A stretch of 53,992 nt of DNA, taken from positions 1 to 53,992 of the forward strand of contig CAIXFY010000074.1 of the NCBI GenBank assembly GCA_903918885.1, written 5' to 3'. Below the pieces are notes generated by a model. That model was given only the letters and a program-made list of their open reading frames with translations. It did not search any database and was not told the origin of the DNA. This document shows, piece after piece, positions 41,606-52,300 of this stretch. This DNA comes from an uncultured Verrucomicrobia subdivision 3 bacterium (GTDB lineage: Bacteria; Verrucomicrobiota; Verrucomicrobiia; Limisphaerales; UBA11358). The position numbers were made by a program, and so were the translations under genes. Each line of letters opens with the position of its first letter. Within the stretch, counting starts at the first letter, position 1.

Positions 41606-42679
41606 GTGCGAACCGTTGATTTCCATTTTGATTTGCCGCCGGAATTGATTGCACAGCAGCCCGCCGCGCGCCGCGACGGCTCGCGCCTGCTGGTTTTAGA
41701 GCGGAAATCGGGAAAAATCGCGCATCGGCAATTTCCCGATCTGCTGGAATTTCTCAAACCCGGCGATGTTTTGGTGCTGAACAACTCGCGTGTCATTCCC
41801 GCGCGTCTGCACGGCGCAAATGAGAAAACCGGCGGAAAATTTGAAATTCTGCTGCTGGAAGAAAATGCTCCGAACGACTGGTGGGCGATGATGCGACCGG
41901 GAAAACGCGCCAAAATTGGGACACAAATTCGATTGCAAGAAAAATCCGGCGCGCTGACGAATATTTCTGCGACAGTCACCGCCGGGAACACCGAAGGCCA
42001 CCGACGTTTGCAGTTTTACGGCGCGAGAAATTTGTTCCACGAACTTGAAAAACTAGGCGAAATGCCGTTGCCACCTTACATCGAGCGTGCCGCCGAAAAA
42101 GCCGAGGACAAGGAACGCTACCAGACCGTTTACGCACAAGCCGCCGGCTCCGTCGCCGCGCCGACCGCCGGTCTGCATTTCACGCCGGAAATGCTCGACA
42201 AAATCCGCGCACACGGCGTCAAAACCTGCTTCGTAACACTGCATGTTGGCGCGGGAACTTTTTTGCCGGTGAAGGTGGAAAACATCTCCGAACACAAGAT
42301 GCACTCCGAACATTTTGAGATCGGCGAAGAAACGGTTTCAGCGATCAACGCCGCAAAAATAAACGGCCACCGCGTCATCGCCGTGGGCACCACGGCCACG
42401 CGCACGCTGGAAAGCGGCGCGCGGCTGAACGCTGGAAAACTCAATGTTTATGAGGGCAAGACCGACATCTTCCTTTTTCCACCGGCGGAATTTCAAATCG
42501 TGGACGCGCTGCTGACGAACTTTCATCTGCCGGAGTCCACACTATTGATGCTCGTCAGCGCGTTCGCCGCGCCCGGCGAAAAGACGCGCGGACGCGAGCT
42601 GATTTTGCAAACCTATGCGGAAGCTATTCGCGAAAAATACCGGTTCTTCAGCTACGGCGATGCGATGTTGATTCTGTGA
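41606..42679 (+). CDS. queA: S-adenosylmethionine:tRNA ribosyltransferase-isomerase
   Basis: A 357-residue enzyme that makes epoxyqueuosine in tRNA by transferring ribose from SAM. Conserved sequences are FDLPPELIAQQPAARRDGSRLLVL, NNSRVIPARLHG, PLPPYIER, YQTVYAQAAGSVAAPTAGLHFT and NFHLPESTLLMLVSAFA. The likely start is GTG at 41606 (V-R-T-V-D-F), where other QueA proteins start; an ATG-initiated frame at 41513 would add 31 unrelated residues and run into the mraZ promoter. It is divergent from the dcw cluster. Confidence 0.95.
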   Translation: MRTVDFHFDLPPELIAQQPAARRDGSRLLVLERKSGKIAHRQFPDLLEFLKPGDVLVLNNSRVIPARLHGANEKTGGKFEILLLEENAPNDWWAMMRPGKRAKIGTQIRLQEKSGALTNISATVTAGNTEGHRRLQFYGARNLFHELEKLGEMPLPPYIERAAEKAEDKERYQTVYAQAAGSVAAPTAGLHFTPEMLDKIRAHGVKTCFVTLHVGAGTFLPVKVENISEHKMHSEHFEIGEETVSAINAAKINGHRVIAVGTTATRTLESGARLNAGKLNVYEGKTDIFLFPPAEFQIVDALLTNFHLPESTLLMLVSAFAAPGEKTRGRELILQTYAEAIREKYRFFSYGDAMLIL

Positions 42680-42705
42680 GCTCAAAACCAAAAAACAGAA
42701 ACTCA

Positions 42706-43386
42706 ATGCTACCTTTCGTCTTCGTCAACATGGCGATGACGGCGGACGGAAAAATCGCGACCGCAAACCGCGCCGTCCACTCGTTCGGCAGCAAACGGGA
42801 CTTGGCGCATCTTTACGAATTGCGGGTGACGGCGGACGCGGTGCTATGCGGCGCGCGGACGGTGGAAATTTCAGAAACGATCCTCGGCAACGGCGGCGAA
42901 AAATTTCACAAGCAGCGGCTGAAAAACGGACTGGCGGAATTTCCCTTGCGCATCATTGTCAGCGGCAGCGGCTCGATTGATCCGGCGGCGAAGATTTTTC
43001 AGAAACGGTTTTCGCCCATCATCATTTTGACCACTGAACGCGCTTCAGCCCGGAAACTCGCACAACTCTACAAGCTGGCTGATGAAGTCAAAATCTGCGG
43101 CCAAACGGAAATCAATCTCCCTGCCACACTCCGCTGGCTGCGAAAAGAATTTGGCGTAAAACGGCTGTTGTGCGAAGGCGGCGGCGAAGTGAACGAGGCT
43201 TTTTTCCGCAAAGATTTGGTAGACGAAATTTGCCTGACGATTTGCCCTAAAATCTTTGGTGGGCGCAATGCTCCGACGATTGCGGACGGATTGGGGTTTA
43301 AAACGCTGAAGCAGGCAGAACGGTTTCAAATCCACACGATTAAGCAGTTTGAAGGCGAGTTATTCACAACACTTTTCCGCCTTTAA
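42706..43386 (+). CDS. RibD C-terminal/dihydrofolate reductase-like protein
   Basis: A 226-residue NADPH-dependent reductase of the RibD-C family, which in riboflavin synthesis reduces the ribosyl side chain. It begins with FVFVNMAMTADGKIAT, continues with DADAVL-type VTADAVLCGARTV and ends with VKRLLCEGGGEVNEAFFRKDLVDEI and LTICPKIFGGRNAPT. There is no deaminase domain. The ATG at 42706 is used; a GTG at 42676 overlapping the queA stop is the alternative. It follows queA directly. Whether it serves riboflavin, folate or another pterin pathway is open. Confidence 0.85.
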   Translation: MLPFVFVNMAMTADGKIATANRAVHSFGSKRDLAHLYELRVTADAVLCGARTVEISETILGNGGEKFHKQRLKNGLAEFPLRIIVSGSGSIDPAAKIFQKRFSPIIILTTERASARKLAQLYKLADEVKICGQTEINLPATLRWLRKEFGVKRLLCEGGGEVNEAFFRKDLVDEICLTICPKIFGGRNAPTIADGLGFKTLKQAERFQIHTIKQFEGELFTTLFRL

Positions 43387-43476
43387 ACAAACGAGTTTAA
43401 GCAATTCACCCGCAGTTTTTTCAATAAAACCGCAGATAATTGAGATTTTCACCTCGTAACTCGACTAAACACTCCG

Positions 43477-43986
43477 TCAGTCTAACTTAATCTTGATCCC
43501 CTCGCGCACCAGCAAACTCCGCTTCCAGTCCAATCCGCCGGAAAAGCCGCCGAGCTTTTTGTTTGCAGCCAGCACACGATGACATGGAACTAGAACCGGT
43601 ATCGGATTCGCGCCGCACGCACCGCCCACGGCACGAACGGCTTTCGGCTTGCCAATCGCTTGCGCGACTCCGCCATAGCTACGGGTTTTTCCGGGAGCAA
43701 TTTTCAATAATGCGCGCCAGACGTATTTTTGAAATTCAGTTTTTCCCGACCAGTCAATCGGCGGAAGCCTTTTTGCCGGGTGACCGGCGAGAACATTTTT
43801 AAGCGCCGCCACCGTGGCGCGATGCCAGCCACGAATCTTGGCGGAAACGATTTCGTCTTTCGTAGCTTGTGAGGTCACTTCACGCACAGATGGAAAATCC
43901 AATTGCACCAATCCCTGATCTGAATAGCGGGCGATGAAGCTGCCATCCACCGTGGGAATGGAAATTTTAATCAGCGGATTTTTCAC
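43477..43986 (-). CDS. ogt: Methylated-DNA--protein-cysteine methyltransferase
   Basis: A 169-residue suicide repair protein that removes O6-alkyl groups from guanine. The active site is P-C135-H-R-V-L in a PIPVLVPCHRVLA context, preceded by the helix-turn-helix region FQKYVWRALLKIAPGKTRSYGGVAQAIGKPKAVRAVGGACGANP and followed by GGFSGGLDWKRSLL. It is a stand-alone Ogt-type protein without an Ada N-terminal domain. It is convergent with the reductase gene. Confidence 0.94.
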   Translation of the reverse strand: MKNPLIKISIPTVDGSFIARYSDQGLVQLDFPSVREVTSQATKDEIVSAKIRGWHRATVAALKNVLAGHPAKRLPPIDWSGKTEFQKYVWRALLKIAPGKTRSYGGVAQAIGKPKAVRAVGGACGANPIPVLVPCHRVLAANKKLGGFSGGLDWKRSLLVREGIKIKLD

Positions 43987-44013
43987 GGACTTTAGTTTCG
44001 CGCGGTTTCGAAT

Positions 44014-44532
44014 TCAATGCTTCGGCACTAGCACATAAAACAGGCCGAACAGCGCGACCGAAACGATGATTACCAGCCAGATGAAACGATTGCGCGCGAC
44101 GCGTTTCTCGTAGCGCAGCGGACGCAGCCCATGCACGCCGCCAGCGGCAAGATAATTCACCAGACGCGGATTGCTCGTCGTCGGGCCACGTAGATGGTTG
44201 CGCCAACGATTGAACAAGGCCGGTAAATCATATTTGCGCACACCGAGGTCATTGAACAGTTCCGGCGCTTCTGCTTCCGTTCGCGGCGCAATTTTGGCGA
44301 CTTCTTCAAAGACTGGCTCACTTGGTTTTGGCGGCGGGACGGGCAATGATTTTTCAACCGTTCCAGAAAAAGTCTGACCCGCTGGTCTGGCGGTGGAACG
44401 GAATTTCGGCTCGGATTTGTGGGCAACTTGCGAATCAAGCTTCTTAATCTCAGCTTCGAGAGCGGCGATTTCCGCACTTAAAGCCTGCGCTTTGTCAGAA
44501 ATCAGGTCGGGCTTTTTTTTGAGTAAACCCAT
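44014..44532 (-). CDS. C-terminally anchored coiled-coil protein A
   Basis: A 172-residue protein with an N-terminal coiled coil (about 12-40, DKAQALSAEIAALEAEIKKLDSQV), a proline-rich linker, and a C-terminal membrane helix (about 150-168, FIWLVIIVSVALFGLFYVL) preceded by basic residues. It is predicted to be tail-anchored with the coiled coil in the cytoplasm. It forms an operon with the next coiled-coil gene (6 bp apart). The family is not recognised; a structural or membrane-scaffold role is possible. Confidence 0.7.
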   Translation of the reverse strand: MGLLKKKPDLISDKAQALSAEIAALEAEIKKLDSQVAHKSEPKFRSTARPAGQTFSGTVEKSLPVPPPKPSEPVFEEVAKIAPRTEAEAPELFNDLGVRKYDLPALFNRWRNHLRGPTTSNPRLVNYLAAGGVHGLRPLRYEKRVARNRFIWLVIIVSVALFGLFYVLVPKH

Positions 44533-44538
44533 GCTGCC

Positions 44539-45210
44539 TCACTTCCGCACCAGAATCGCGATGAAAATCCCCAGCGCACCGATGGCCACAAGCAGCAATG
44601 GCCAAGTCATCGCTAGTCCAATTTTGCAGAGCTGGCCGAACGGCAGTTCCGCCAGCGACGGCACGGCGGCGACCGGAGAATTTTTGTCCAGCGGCGCGGC
44701 GGCGTTTTTCGTCTCGCCCGCCAGCGCGGAAATTTTCAGCCGCGCAGAATTCCATTCCATCCGCGCATTTTCAATCGTCGTCAACGCCCGCGTGAGTTCC
44801 ACCTGAAAATTTTCCTTCGTCCAAGTCGTGTCGTTGATGGACTGAACCTTCGCCAGCGCCGCGCGAAAATCGCCGACCGTCTTGACCATCTGCTCCGCGT
44901 CACGGCGCGCAACAAATTCCGCCTCTTCCAGCAAACCCAATCCGCGCGTGAGATTTTGGACGACTTCATCGCGACCAGTCTGAAATTCATTTTGCCGCCG
45001 ACGTAATTCCTCCAACCCGGCGCGCTCGCGTTCGAGTTCTTCCTGCGCGCGCTTGAGTTCGACCAGCTTCTGCTGTGCCTCGACCACCTTGCGGTTCACG
45101 TCGTCGGACGTCGGCGCGCGACCATAGCCGGCTGCGGGCGCGGCAGACGGGGATTTCTGCGCGAGAAAATCGGTGTCAATAAATTCGGTGGAATCGTATT
45201 CGCCAGCCAT
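44539..45210 (-). CDS. C-terminally anchored coiled-coil protein B
   Basis: A 223-residue protein. After a disordered N-terminus (about 1-35) comes a long coiled coil (about 38-85, rich in Q/E/R/L: VEAQQKLVELKRAQEEL), a second helical part, and a C-terminal membrane helix (about 198-219, TWPLLLVAIGALGIFIAIL). The topology is the same as in the downstream protein A, so the two may form a hetero-oligomer at the membrane (inference). No catalytic motif was seen. It is divergent from the spermidine-synthase fusion. Confidence 0.72.
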   Translation of the reverse strand: MAGEYDSTEFIDTDFLAQKSPSAAPAAGYGRAPTSDDVNRKVVEAQQKLVELKRAQEELERERAGLEELRRRQNEFQTGRDEVVQNLTRGLGLLEEAEFVARRDAEQMVKTVGDFRAALAKVQSINDTTWTKENFQVELTRALTTIENARMEWNSARLKISALAGETKNAAAPLDKNSPVAAVPSLAELPFGQLCKIGLAMTWPLLLVAIGALGIFIAILVRK

Positions 45211-45299
45211 GCGCCGATTCTAGCCGTGCCGGTAAAAGTGTAAAGGGGCTTTGCACTTGCCGCTTGCTGGCAGACGGGCATAGCCGATAACTTCCGGGT

Positions 45300-48152
45300 A
45301 TGAATTGGCGCAATCGCAATGTCCTCATGCTGGTTTTATTTTTTGGTTCCGGCAGCACGGCGCTCGTTTACGAGGTCGTGTGGTCGAAATTTCTCTCGCA
45401 GATGTTCGGCAGCACGATTTACGCGCAGACAGTCGTCCTCGCAGTATTCATGGGCGGACTCGCACTGGGAAACAACCTGCTGGGCCACCGGGCGGACCGG
45501 TTGCGGCAACCGTTACGAATCTACGGCTGTCTGGAAATTTTCATCGGTCTGTATGCCTTTCTATTTCCGACTCTGGATCAATTCGCCGACGCGGCTTTCG
45601 TCGCCGTCGGCAGCCACATCGCGGAAAAACCCCTGCTGCTCCTTTTCTGGAAAGGACTCTTGAGCGTGCTTCTTCTTCTTGGTCCCACGATACTGATGGG
45701 CGGCACATTGCCACTCATCGGCGCATGGCTACAGAAATTTTCGGGCGATGCCGGCCGCCGTTCTGCATGGTTCTATTCTATCAACAGTCTCGGAGCGGTG
45801 GCGGGCGCGGGTCTGGCAGGTTTCTGGCTCATCCAGAATGTCGGCCTGGTCTGCACGTTGCAAATCACCGGACTGGCAAATGTGATTATCGGTGTCACTG
45901 CGGCTTGGATAAGCCAGTCTCAAAACCAAATTTTCCCCCGCGAAGACCAGCGCCCAACGGAGGTTAGCGGCGAACCAACTGCCGGTCTGAACTGGCGGTT
46001 ATCCTGCATGGTTGTCGGCTTGACCGGCGCGGTTTCCATGGCCTTGGAAGTTCTAGCGTCGCGCTCTCTGGCAATGATTTTTGGTTCATCGCTGCAATCT
46101 TTCGCTGTCGTGCTGATGGCATTTATCCTTGGCATCGGGCTGGGTAGCGCGTGGATCGCGTCGGCACGCCGGAAAATTCCCGATCAAAAAATGATCGTGC
46201 TGCTGCTGTGTCTGGCTGCGGCGTGGATCACGCTGCTGGTGTTCAATCTGGAACGCTGGGTGGATTTCTACCGCCTCGCCCGCGCGGGTATTGCCAGTTC
46301 GTCCGTCGGTTATTTTTATCAGGAAGTTCTCACCATCAGCATGGCGTTGGCGGTCATCGGCGTGCCGGCGGCAGCCATCGGCGCGGTGTTACCGCTCATG
46401 ATCCGAGCGGCGGCGGGGAATGATTTGCACCTCGGCGGCCGCATCGGCGCACTACTGACAACCAACACACTGGGCGCGGTCGGCGGCACGCTGGTGGCCG
46501 GATTTGTGCTGATGCCTTTGATTGGTTTGCGCAATGCCTACGGCGTGCTCGCACTGGTGCTGGCCATGGCTGCATGGCTTTTGGCGCTGCATTCCCGTTG
46601 GCGAGGTGGCTGCGGTATCGCTGCCATTGCGGCGGGATTTTGTATCTGCCTGCTTATTTTTGGCGGCGAAAGCTGGCGCTGGGTGATGAGTTCCGGCGTG
46701 TTTCGGGCTCATGAGTTGGAATTTGATCCCACGGCAATGAGCCAGCGCAAACAGCACATTAAAATTCTTTTTTACGAGGATGCGGCGGACGCCACGGTTT
46801 CCGTCGAGGATAGCGATGGCGCTTTTGCCACCAAGGACCGCAGTCTCCGGGTGAATGGCAAGCCCGATGCCAGCACTGAAGGCGACATGAATACCCAGAT
46901 GCTTCTCGCGCATCTGCCCATGCTTTCGCGGCCCGAAGGAAAAGACGTCTTTGTCTTCGGTCTGGGCTCCGGCGTTTCCGCCGGCGCACTCCGTTCTTAT
47001 CCGGGCATAACCAACATCGTCATCGCCGAAAACTGCGAGCCGGTGGTGCGCGCCGTAAAATTTTTCCGGGAAGAAAACCGTGACGTGCTCCATGACCCGC
47101 GCACCAAGCTCTGGCATGAAGACGCTCGCACCGTGCTCAAATTGAGCCCGCAAAACTATGACGCCATCGTCTCCGAGCCGTCCAATCCGTGGACGGCCGG
47201 CATCGGCAGCGTCTTCAGCCTCGAATTTTACAAACTCTGCGCCGCGCGCCTCAAACCCGGCGGCATCATGGTGCAATGGTTTCACCTTTACGAAATGCAC
47301 GATGGCATCGCCGAACTTGTCCTGCGCACCTTCACCTCGGTTTTTCCCAACGTTGAAATTTGGGATTCCTGTTATGGCGACATTATCCTGCTCGGCTCGC
47401 AGCAACCGTGGATTAGCTCGCCGGAAACATTCGCCAAAAACTTTGCGGTTCCCGGCGTCCGCGCTGACCTGGACCGACTCGGAGTCAACTCACCCGAGGC
47501 GCTCTTTGCCCGGCAACTCGCCTCGCAACGCACCGCCTTCGCCATCCCCGGCCCCGGCCCAATCCAAAGCGACCTATTTCCCGTGCTGGAATATGCCGCA
47601 CCGTTTGCGTTTTTTCTGGGGAAAAATTCCAGCCTGCTCGAAAAATTTGACGAACGCACCCGCCAGCAACTGCTGGCATCAACCGAAAAAACTTCGCGGC
47701 TTCGCTCGCTTCAGCCGGAAACTGTGCAAGCGGTTTTTTCAAGATTCGGATCCGCGAACACCGAACTCCTTTCGATCATCCGCCATCAACCCGGCAGCGA
47801 AAATCTGCCCTGTGCCCTCAATCCATCCGCGCCCCGCGTTCCCCAAATGCCCGCGCTTGGCCTAAATAAATTTGCCTTGAGCAACAGTCTCGCCCTCCTG
47901 GCCAATACCCCGGATCGTGCCGCCGAAGGCATCGCCCAGATCGAATTGATTCTCAACACCCTGCCCACCGGAACCAATTCCGACGCCGCAAAATGGGCAA
48001 CGCTGACCGCCGCCGCGGCCCTCGGCATGGGCGACGCACCGACCGCCGCCCGCCTTTCCAGCATCGCCCTCAAGTTCAATCCCGATGACGCGATCGCCCC
48101 TTATCTCCAGCGCATTCTTGCCCGAGCCAACGCGCTGACATTGCAAAAGTAA
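45300..48152 (+). CDS. Fused membrane transporter-like/spermidine-synthase-like protein
   Basis: A 950-residue protein. The first half (about 1-460) has roughly 12-14 hydrophobic segments in a transporter-like arrangement starting LFFGSGSTALVYEVVWSKFLSQMFGS. The second part (about 540-720) is spermidine-synthase-like with FVFGLGSGVSAGALRSYP, an acidic ENCEP, DART-type HEDARTVL and SEPSNPWTAGIGSVFSLEFY. The C-terminal 200 residues look helical, perhaps TPR-like. Such fusions are common in bacteria, but whether they make polyamines is unsettled. The gene stands alone, divergent from the coiled-coil pair. Confidence 0.85.
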   Translation: MNWRNRNVLMLVLFFGSGSTALVYEVVWSKFLSQMFGSTIYAQTVVLAVFMGGLALGNNLLGHRADRLRQPLRIYGCLEIFIGLYAFLFPTLDQFADAAFVAVGSHIAEKPLLLLFWKGLLSVLLLLGPTILMGGTLPLIGAWLQKFSGDAGRRSAWFYSINSLGAVAGAGLAGFWLIQNVGLVCTLQITGLANVIIGVTAAWISQSQNQIFPREDQRPTEVSGEPTAGLNWRLSCMVVGLTGAVSMALEVLASRSLAMIFGSSLQSFAVVLMAFILGIGLGSAWIASARRKIPDQKMIVLLLCLAAAWITLLVFNLERWVDFYRLARAGIASSSVGYFYQEVLTISMALAVIGVPAAAIGAVLPLMIRAAAGNDLHLGGRIGALLTTNTLGAVGGTLVAGFVLMPLIGLRNAYGVLALVLAMAAWLLALHSRWRGGCGIAAIAAGFCICLLIFGGESWRWVMSSGVFRAHELEFDPTAMSQRKQHIKILFYEDAADATVSVEDSDGAFATKDRSLRVNGKPDASTEGDMNTQMLLAHLPMLSRPEGKDVFVFGLGSGVSAGALRSYPGITNIVIAENCEPVVRAVKFFREENRDVLHDPRTKLWHEDARTVLKLSPQNYDAIVSEPSNPWTAGIGSVFSLEFYKLCAARLKPGGIMVQWFHLYEMHDGIAELVLRTFTSVFPNVEIWDSCYGDIILLGSQQPWISSPETFAKNFAVPGVRADLDRLGVNSPEALFARQLASQRTAFAIPGPGPIQSDLFPVLEYAAPFAFFLGKNSSLLEKFDERTRQQLLASTEKTSRLRSLQPETVQAVFSRFGSANTELLSIIRHQPGSENLPCALNPSAPRVPQMPALGLNKFALSNSLALLANTPDRAAEGIAQIELILNTLPTGTNSDAAKWATLTAAAALGMGDAPTAARLSSIALKFNPDDAIAPYLQRILARANALTLQK

Positions 48153-48197
48153 ATTCGACGAGTTCCATCCGCCGTGGCAGGATGTTTGTGCGAACAA

Positions 48198-50414
<2,217 letters not shown>

Positions 50415-50426
50415 ACCGCTCCTTTC

Positions 50427-50699
50427 CCGACGAACACCGTCACTCGTGAAATGGATGCTGGCAGTTTCCCGGTGAACGCTGTCACTCGCCCGGCAGACAT
50501 CGCCACTCGTGTTATGACCGTTGGCGGTCTTGTTTTGGCCATTGTCACCTTCCCGATGAGCATTGGCGGTCGCCCGGCAGACATCGCCAGTCGTGCTACG
50601 ACCATTGACTGTGCCGTTTTGACCCTTGCAAGTCTCCCGATGGCCGCTGTCACCTTCCCGACGGCCATTAACTGTCTTGTTTTGACCACTGCAACCCTC
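50427..50699. repeat. Array of thirteen degenerate 21-bp repeats
   Basis: Thirteen units of exactly 21 bp follow the copper ATPase stop. The consensus begins CCGATGACCATTGTCACT and is followed by three more variable bases; some units start GTTTTGACC. The array forms the main part of the 419-bp stretch between the ATPase gene and the next gene. All six frames show a 7-residue period, and reading frames on both strands are open, so coding potential is not proven; no ribosome-binding site or conserved start supports a protein. Confidence 0.82.
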
Positions 50700-50833
50700 C
50701 CGAACGTCTGTAAAATCAAAAAAATGCAACTTTTTTCACTTTTTTTGAAAGATTCGGGGTTTTTGCTCCGTATTGGTGAGTGACGGGAGTGAATTGCTTC
50801 CTCAATCAGTTAACCAACAACAAAACAAAAACT

Positions 50834-51538
50834 ATGAACATAAAACAGCAAGCTCATACGAAGATGTTCGTCGCCGTGCTTGGCGTCCTGGACAACTTCA
50901 AAACCATCTGGCTGGCCGTCGCCGCCTTTGCCAGTGCTCGCGCCGCCCTCGCCGCCGCCATTGCGGACATCCGCGCCGAGGAACTGAAACAATCCGGCAC
51001 CACCACCGGCATCACGGAAAACAAACGGCTCGCCCGTCAGGCCATGTGCAACGCCGCCGCCATTGTGGGTGGTGCGGTGGCAGCGTGGGCGGAAACGCAG
51101 GGCAAGAATGACATCTTTGACGCGGTGGATTTCAGTGCGCCCGATTTGCTCCACCAGACCGAGGCTGATTGTTTGACCAACTGCACCGCCATCTACAACG
51201 CGGGCAATGCGAACATCGCCGCCCTCACCGCCGCTGGCACACTTGCCGCCGCCGACCTCACCGACCTCAACACAAAAATTGGTGCGTTCAACACCCTGCT
51301 CACGTCACCGCGCCAAGCCAAGGCGGGCACGAAAGCCGCCACGGATTTGCTGCCGGACAAGATTGACGCGGGCGACCGCATTTGCGAACGCCAGCTTGAC
51401 CGTTTGATGGAACGCTACCAGACCAGCAACGCGGATTTCTACGGTGCATATCAAGTCGCGCGCATCATCGTGGATGCTGGCGGCGGTTCTGCCACGCCAC
51501 CGACCCCGCCAACTCCACCCGCGCCACCGCATCCCTAA
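50834..51538 (+). CDS. Uncharacterised alanine-rich helical protein
   Basis: A 234-residue protein starting MNIKQQAHTKMFVAVLG. It is rich in Ala and predicted helical, with no signal peptide, and a D-F-Y-G-A-Y-Q-V-A-R segment near the end followed by a proline-rich tail (PPTPPTPPAPPHP). The ATG at 50834 was chosen because the added upstream residues (from 50780) are not hydrophobic or conserved-looking; the leader is A-rich. I do not recognise the family. A strong terminator follows the gene, supporting a real transcript. Confidence 0.68.
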   Translation: MNIKQQAHTKMFVAVLGVLDNFKTIWLAVAAFASARAALAAAIADIRAEELKQSGTTTGITENKRLARQAMCNAAAIVGGAVAAWAETQGKNDIFDAVDFSAPDLLHQTEADCLTNCTAIYNAGNANIAALTAAGTLAAADLTDLNTKIGAFNTLLTSPRQAKAGTKAATDLLPDKIDAGDRICERQLDRLMERYQTSNADFYGAYQVARIIVDAGGGSATPPTPPTPPAPPHP

Positions 51539-51540
51539 AA

Positions 51541-51601
51541 GGTAGGGCTGACCTGCCGGTCAGCCCATTTAATTGGGGCGGCGCAGCAACGCCGCCCTAC
51601 C
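51541..51601. repeat. REPIN-like element (family B), copy 1
   Basis: A 61-bp element bounded by GGTAGGG and CCCTACC. It holds two hairpins, GCTGACCTGCCGGTCAGC and GGCGGCGCAGCAACGCCGCC, with a short spacer. It lies between the stop of the preceding gene and its terminator. The same boundary heptamers recur at 51964-52051. Confidence 0.8.
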
Positions 51602-51611
51602 AGAAAACGCG

Positions 51612-51641
51612 ACAGCCTCCAGAAATGGAGGCTGTTTTTTT
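51612..51641 (+). terminator. Terminator after the alanine-rich protein gene
   Basis: A perfect 9-bp stem ACAGCCTCC/GGAGGCTGT with a 6-nt loop runs into seven T residues. It serves the plus-strand gene ending at 51538; the minus-strand gene ends 1 bp further on. Confidence 0.9.
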
Positions 51642-51642
51642 G

Positions 51643-52113
51643 TTACGCGGGTAATCGCTGGCCGTTGGCGAAGGTGTAGGGAAGTTTTTTGAAAAGTGCG
51701 GAACGCTCCCGCTTGAGCCAGCCCGCCGTCCAGTGGCGCATGAACATCAGCAGGTTTTCCCGCCCACGCCAGCCGGGACGGTTTAAGCCCTTGTGAAAAT
51801 GTTTGTGGCGCGGGTAAAGATAATGCGCCTTGGCCGCGAGGCGTTCGGCAAAATTATCCGGCAACTCCGCTTTGAGAAACCGTTCCACCTCCTGCACCAC
51901 ACATTCGGCCACCCATTCCGGCGTCAGCAACGTGTCGCGTTCCAATTGCGTGGGTAATTCGATGGTAGGGCGGTGCTGCCGCGCCGCCCCATTTCGTTCG
52001 TCGCTGCGCGACGAACGGGAAGTTTGGGCCGCGCGGCAACGCGGCCCTACCGGGGTTTTACGCCGCGCCTTCGACGAGGGCGATTTCTTCGGGTGTGAGT
52101 TGGTTGTTTTCAT
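51643..52113 (-). CDS. Unknown protein with REPIN-derived N-terminus
   Basis: A 156-residue protein. The C-terminal 105 residues look conserved and ordered (LTPEWVAECVVQEVERFLKAEL, YPRHKHFHKGL, GWRGRENLLMFMRHWTAGWLKRE). The N-terminal 50 residues are low in order and about 30 of them are encoded by a REPIN-like element at 51964-52051. The ATG at 52113 (MKTTNSHPKK) is possible, but the original start may have been downstream of the insertion. No family is recognised. It lies downstream of the DNA methyltransferase gene on the same strand. Confidence 0.55.
   Translation of the reverse strand: MKTTNSHPKKSPSSKARRKTPVGPRCRAAQTSRSSRSDERNGAARQHRPTIELPTQLERDTLLTPEWVAECVVQEVERFLKAELPDNFAERLAAKAHYLYPRHKHFHKGLNRPGWRGRENLLMFMRHWTAGWLKRERSALFKKLPYTFANGQRLPA
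51964..52051. repeat. REPIN-like element (family B), copy 2
   Basis: An 88-bp element bounded by GGTAGGG and CCCTACC, with two outer GC-rich hairpins and a central palindrome CGTTCGTCG-CTGCG-CGACGAACG. It overlaps the 5' part of the unknown gene 51643-52113. It is longer than copy 1 because of the central hairpin. Confidence 0.78.
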
Positions 52114-52138
52114 GCGCAAACAAATGGTGGAACGTCCG

Positions 52139-52288
52139 CCCTCACCTGTGTCCTCTCCCCCGGGGAGAGGATTTCCGCTGTCACGTTTTCCGTTTTGCCA
52201 AACGTCCTCCGGCCAATCCAGTCGCAGGTATTTCCAAAAACGCGGCGAACGGTTCTCCCTCTCCTTGGGGAGAGGGCCGGGGTGAGGG
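52139..52288. repeat. Inverted CCCTCACC/GGTGAGGG repeat element
   Basis: CCCTCACC with CCTCTCCCCCGGGGAGAGG at one end and CTCTCCTTGGGGAGAGGG with GGTGAGGG at the other form two hairpins in inverted orientation about 90 bp apart. The element fills the gap between the methyltransferase stop and the unknown gene. Sequences of this 'CCTCTCCCC' type are widespread extragenic repeats in many bacteria. Confidence 0.68.
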
Positions 52289-52300
52289 AGGACGTGACAC

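Noticed and set aside
46452-47405. 317-codon minus-strand frame
   Set aside because: Antisense shadow of the spermidine-synthase fusion gene, with no domain or start signal.
50427-50699. CRISPR array
   Set aside because: The units are contiguous and degenerate with no constant repeat alternating with unique spacers, and no cas genes are present.
50451-50783. Possible 110-residue protein in the 21-bp array
   Set aside because: Both strands are open with the same 7-residue period, there is no ribosome-binding site, and no frame is favoured.
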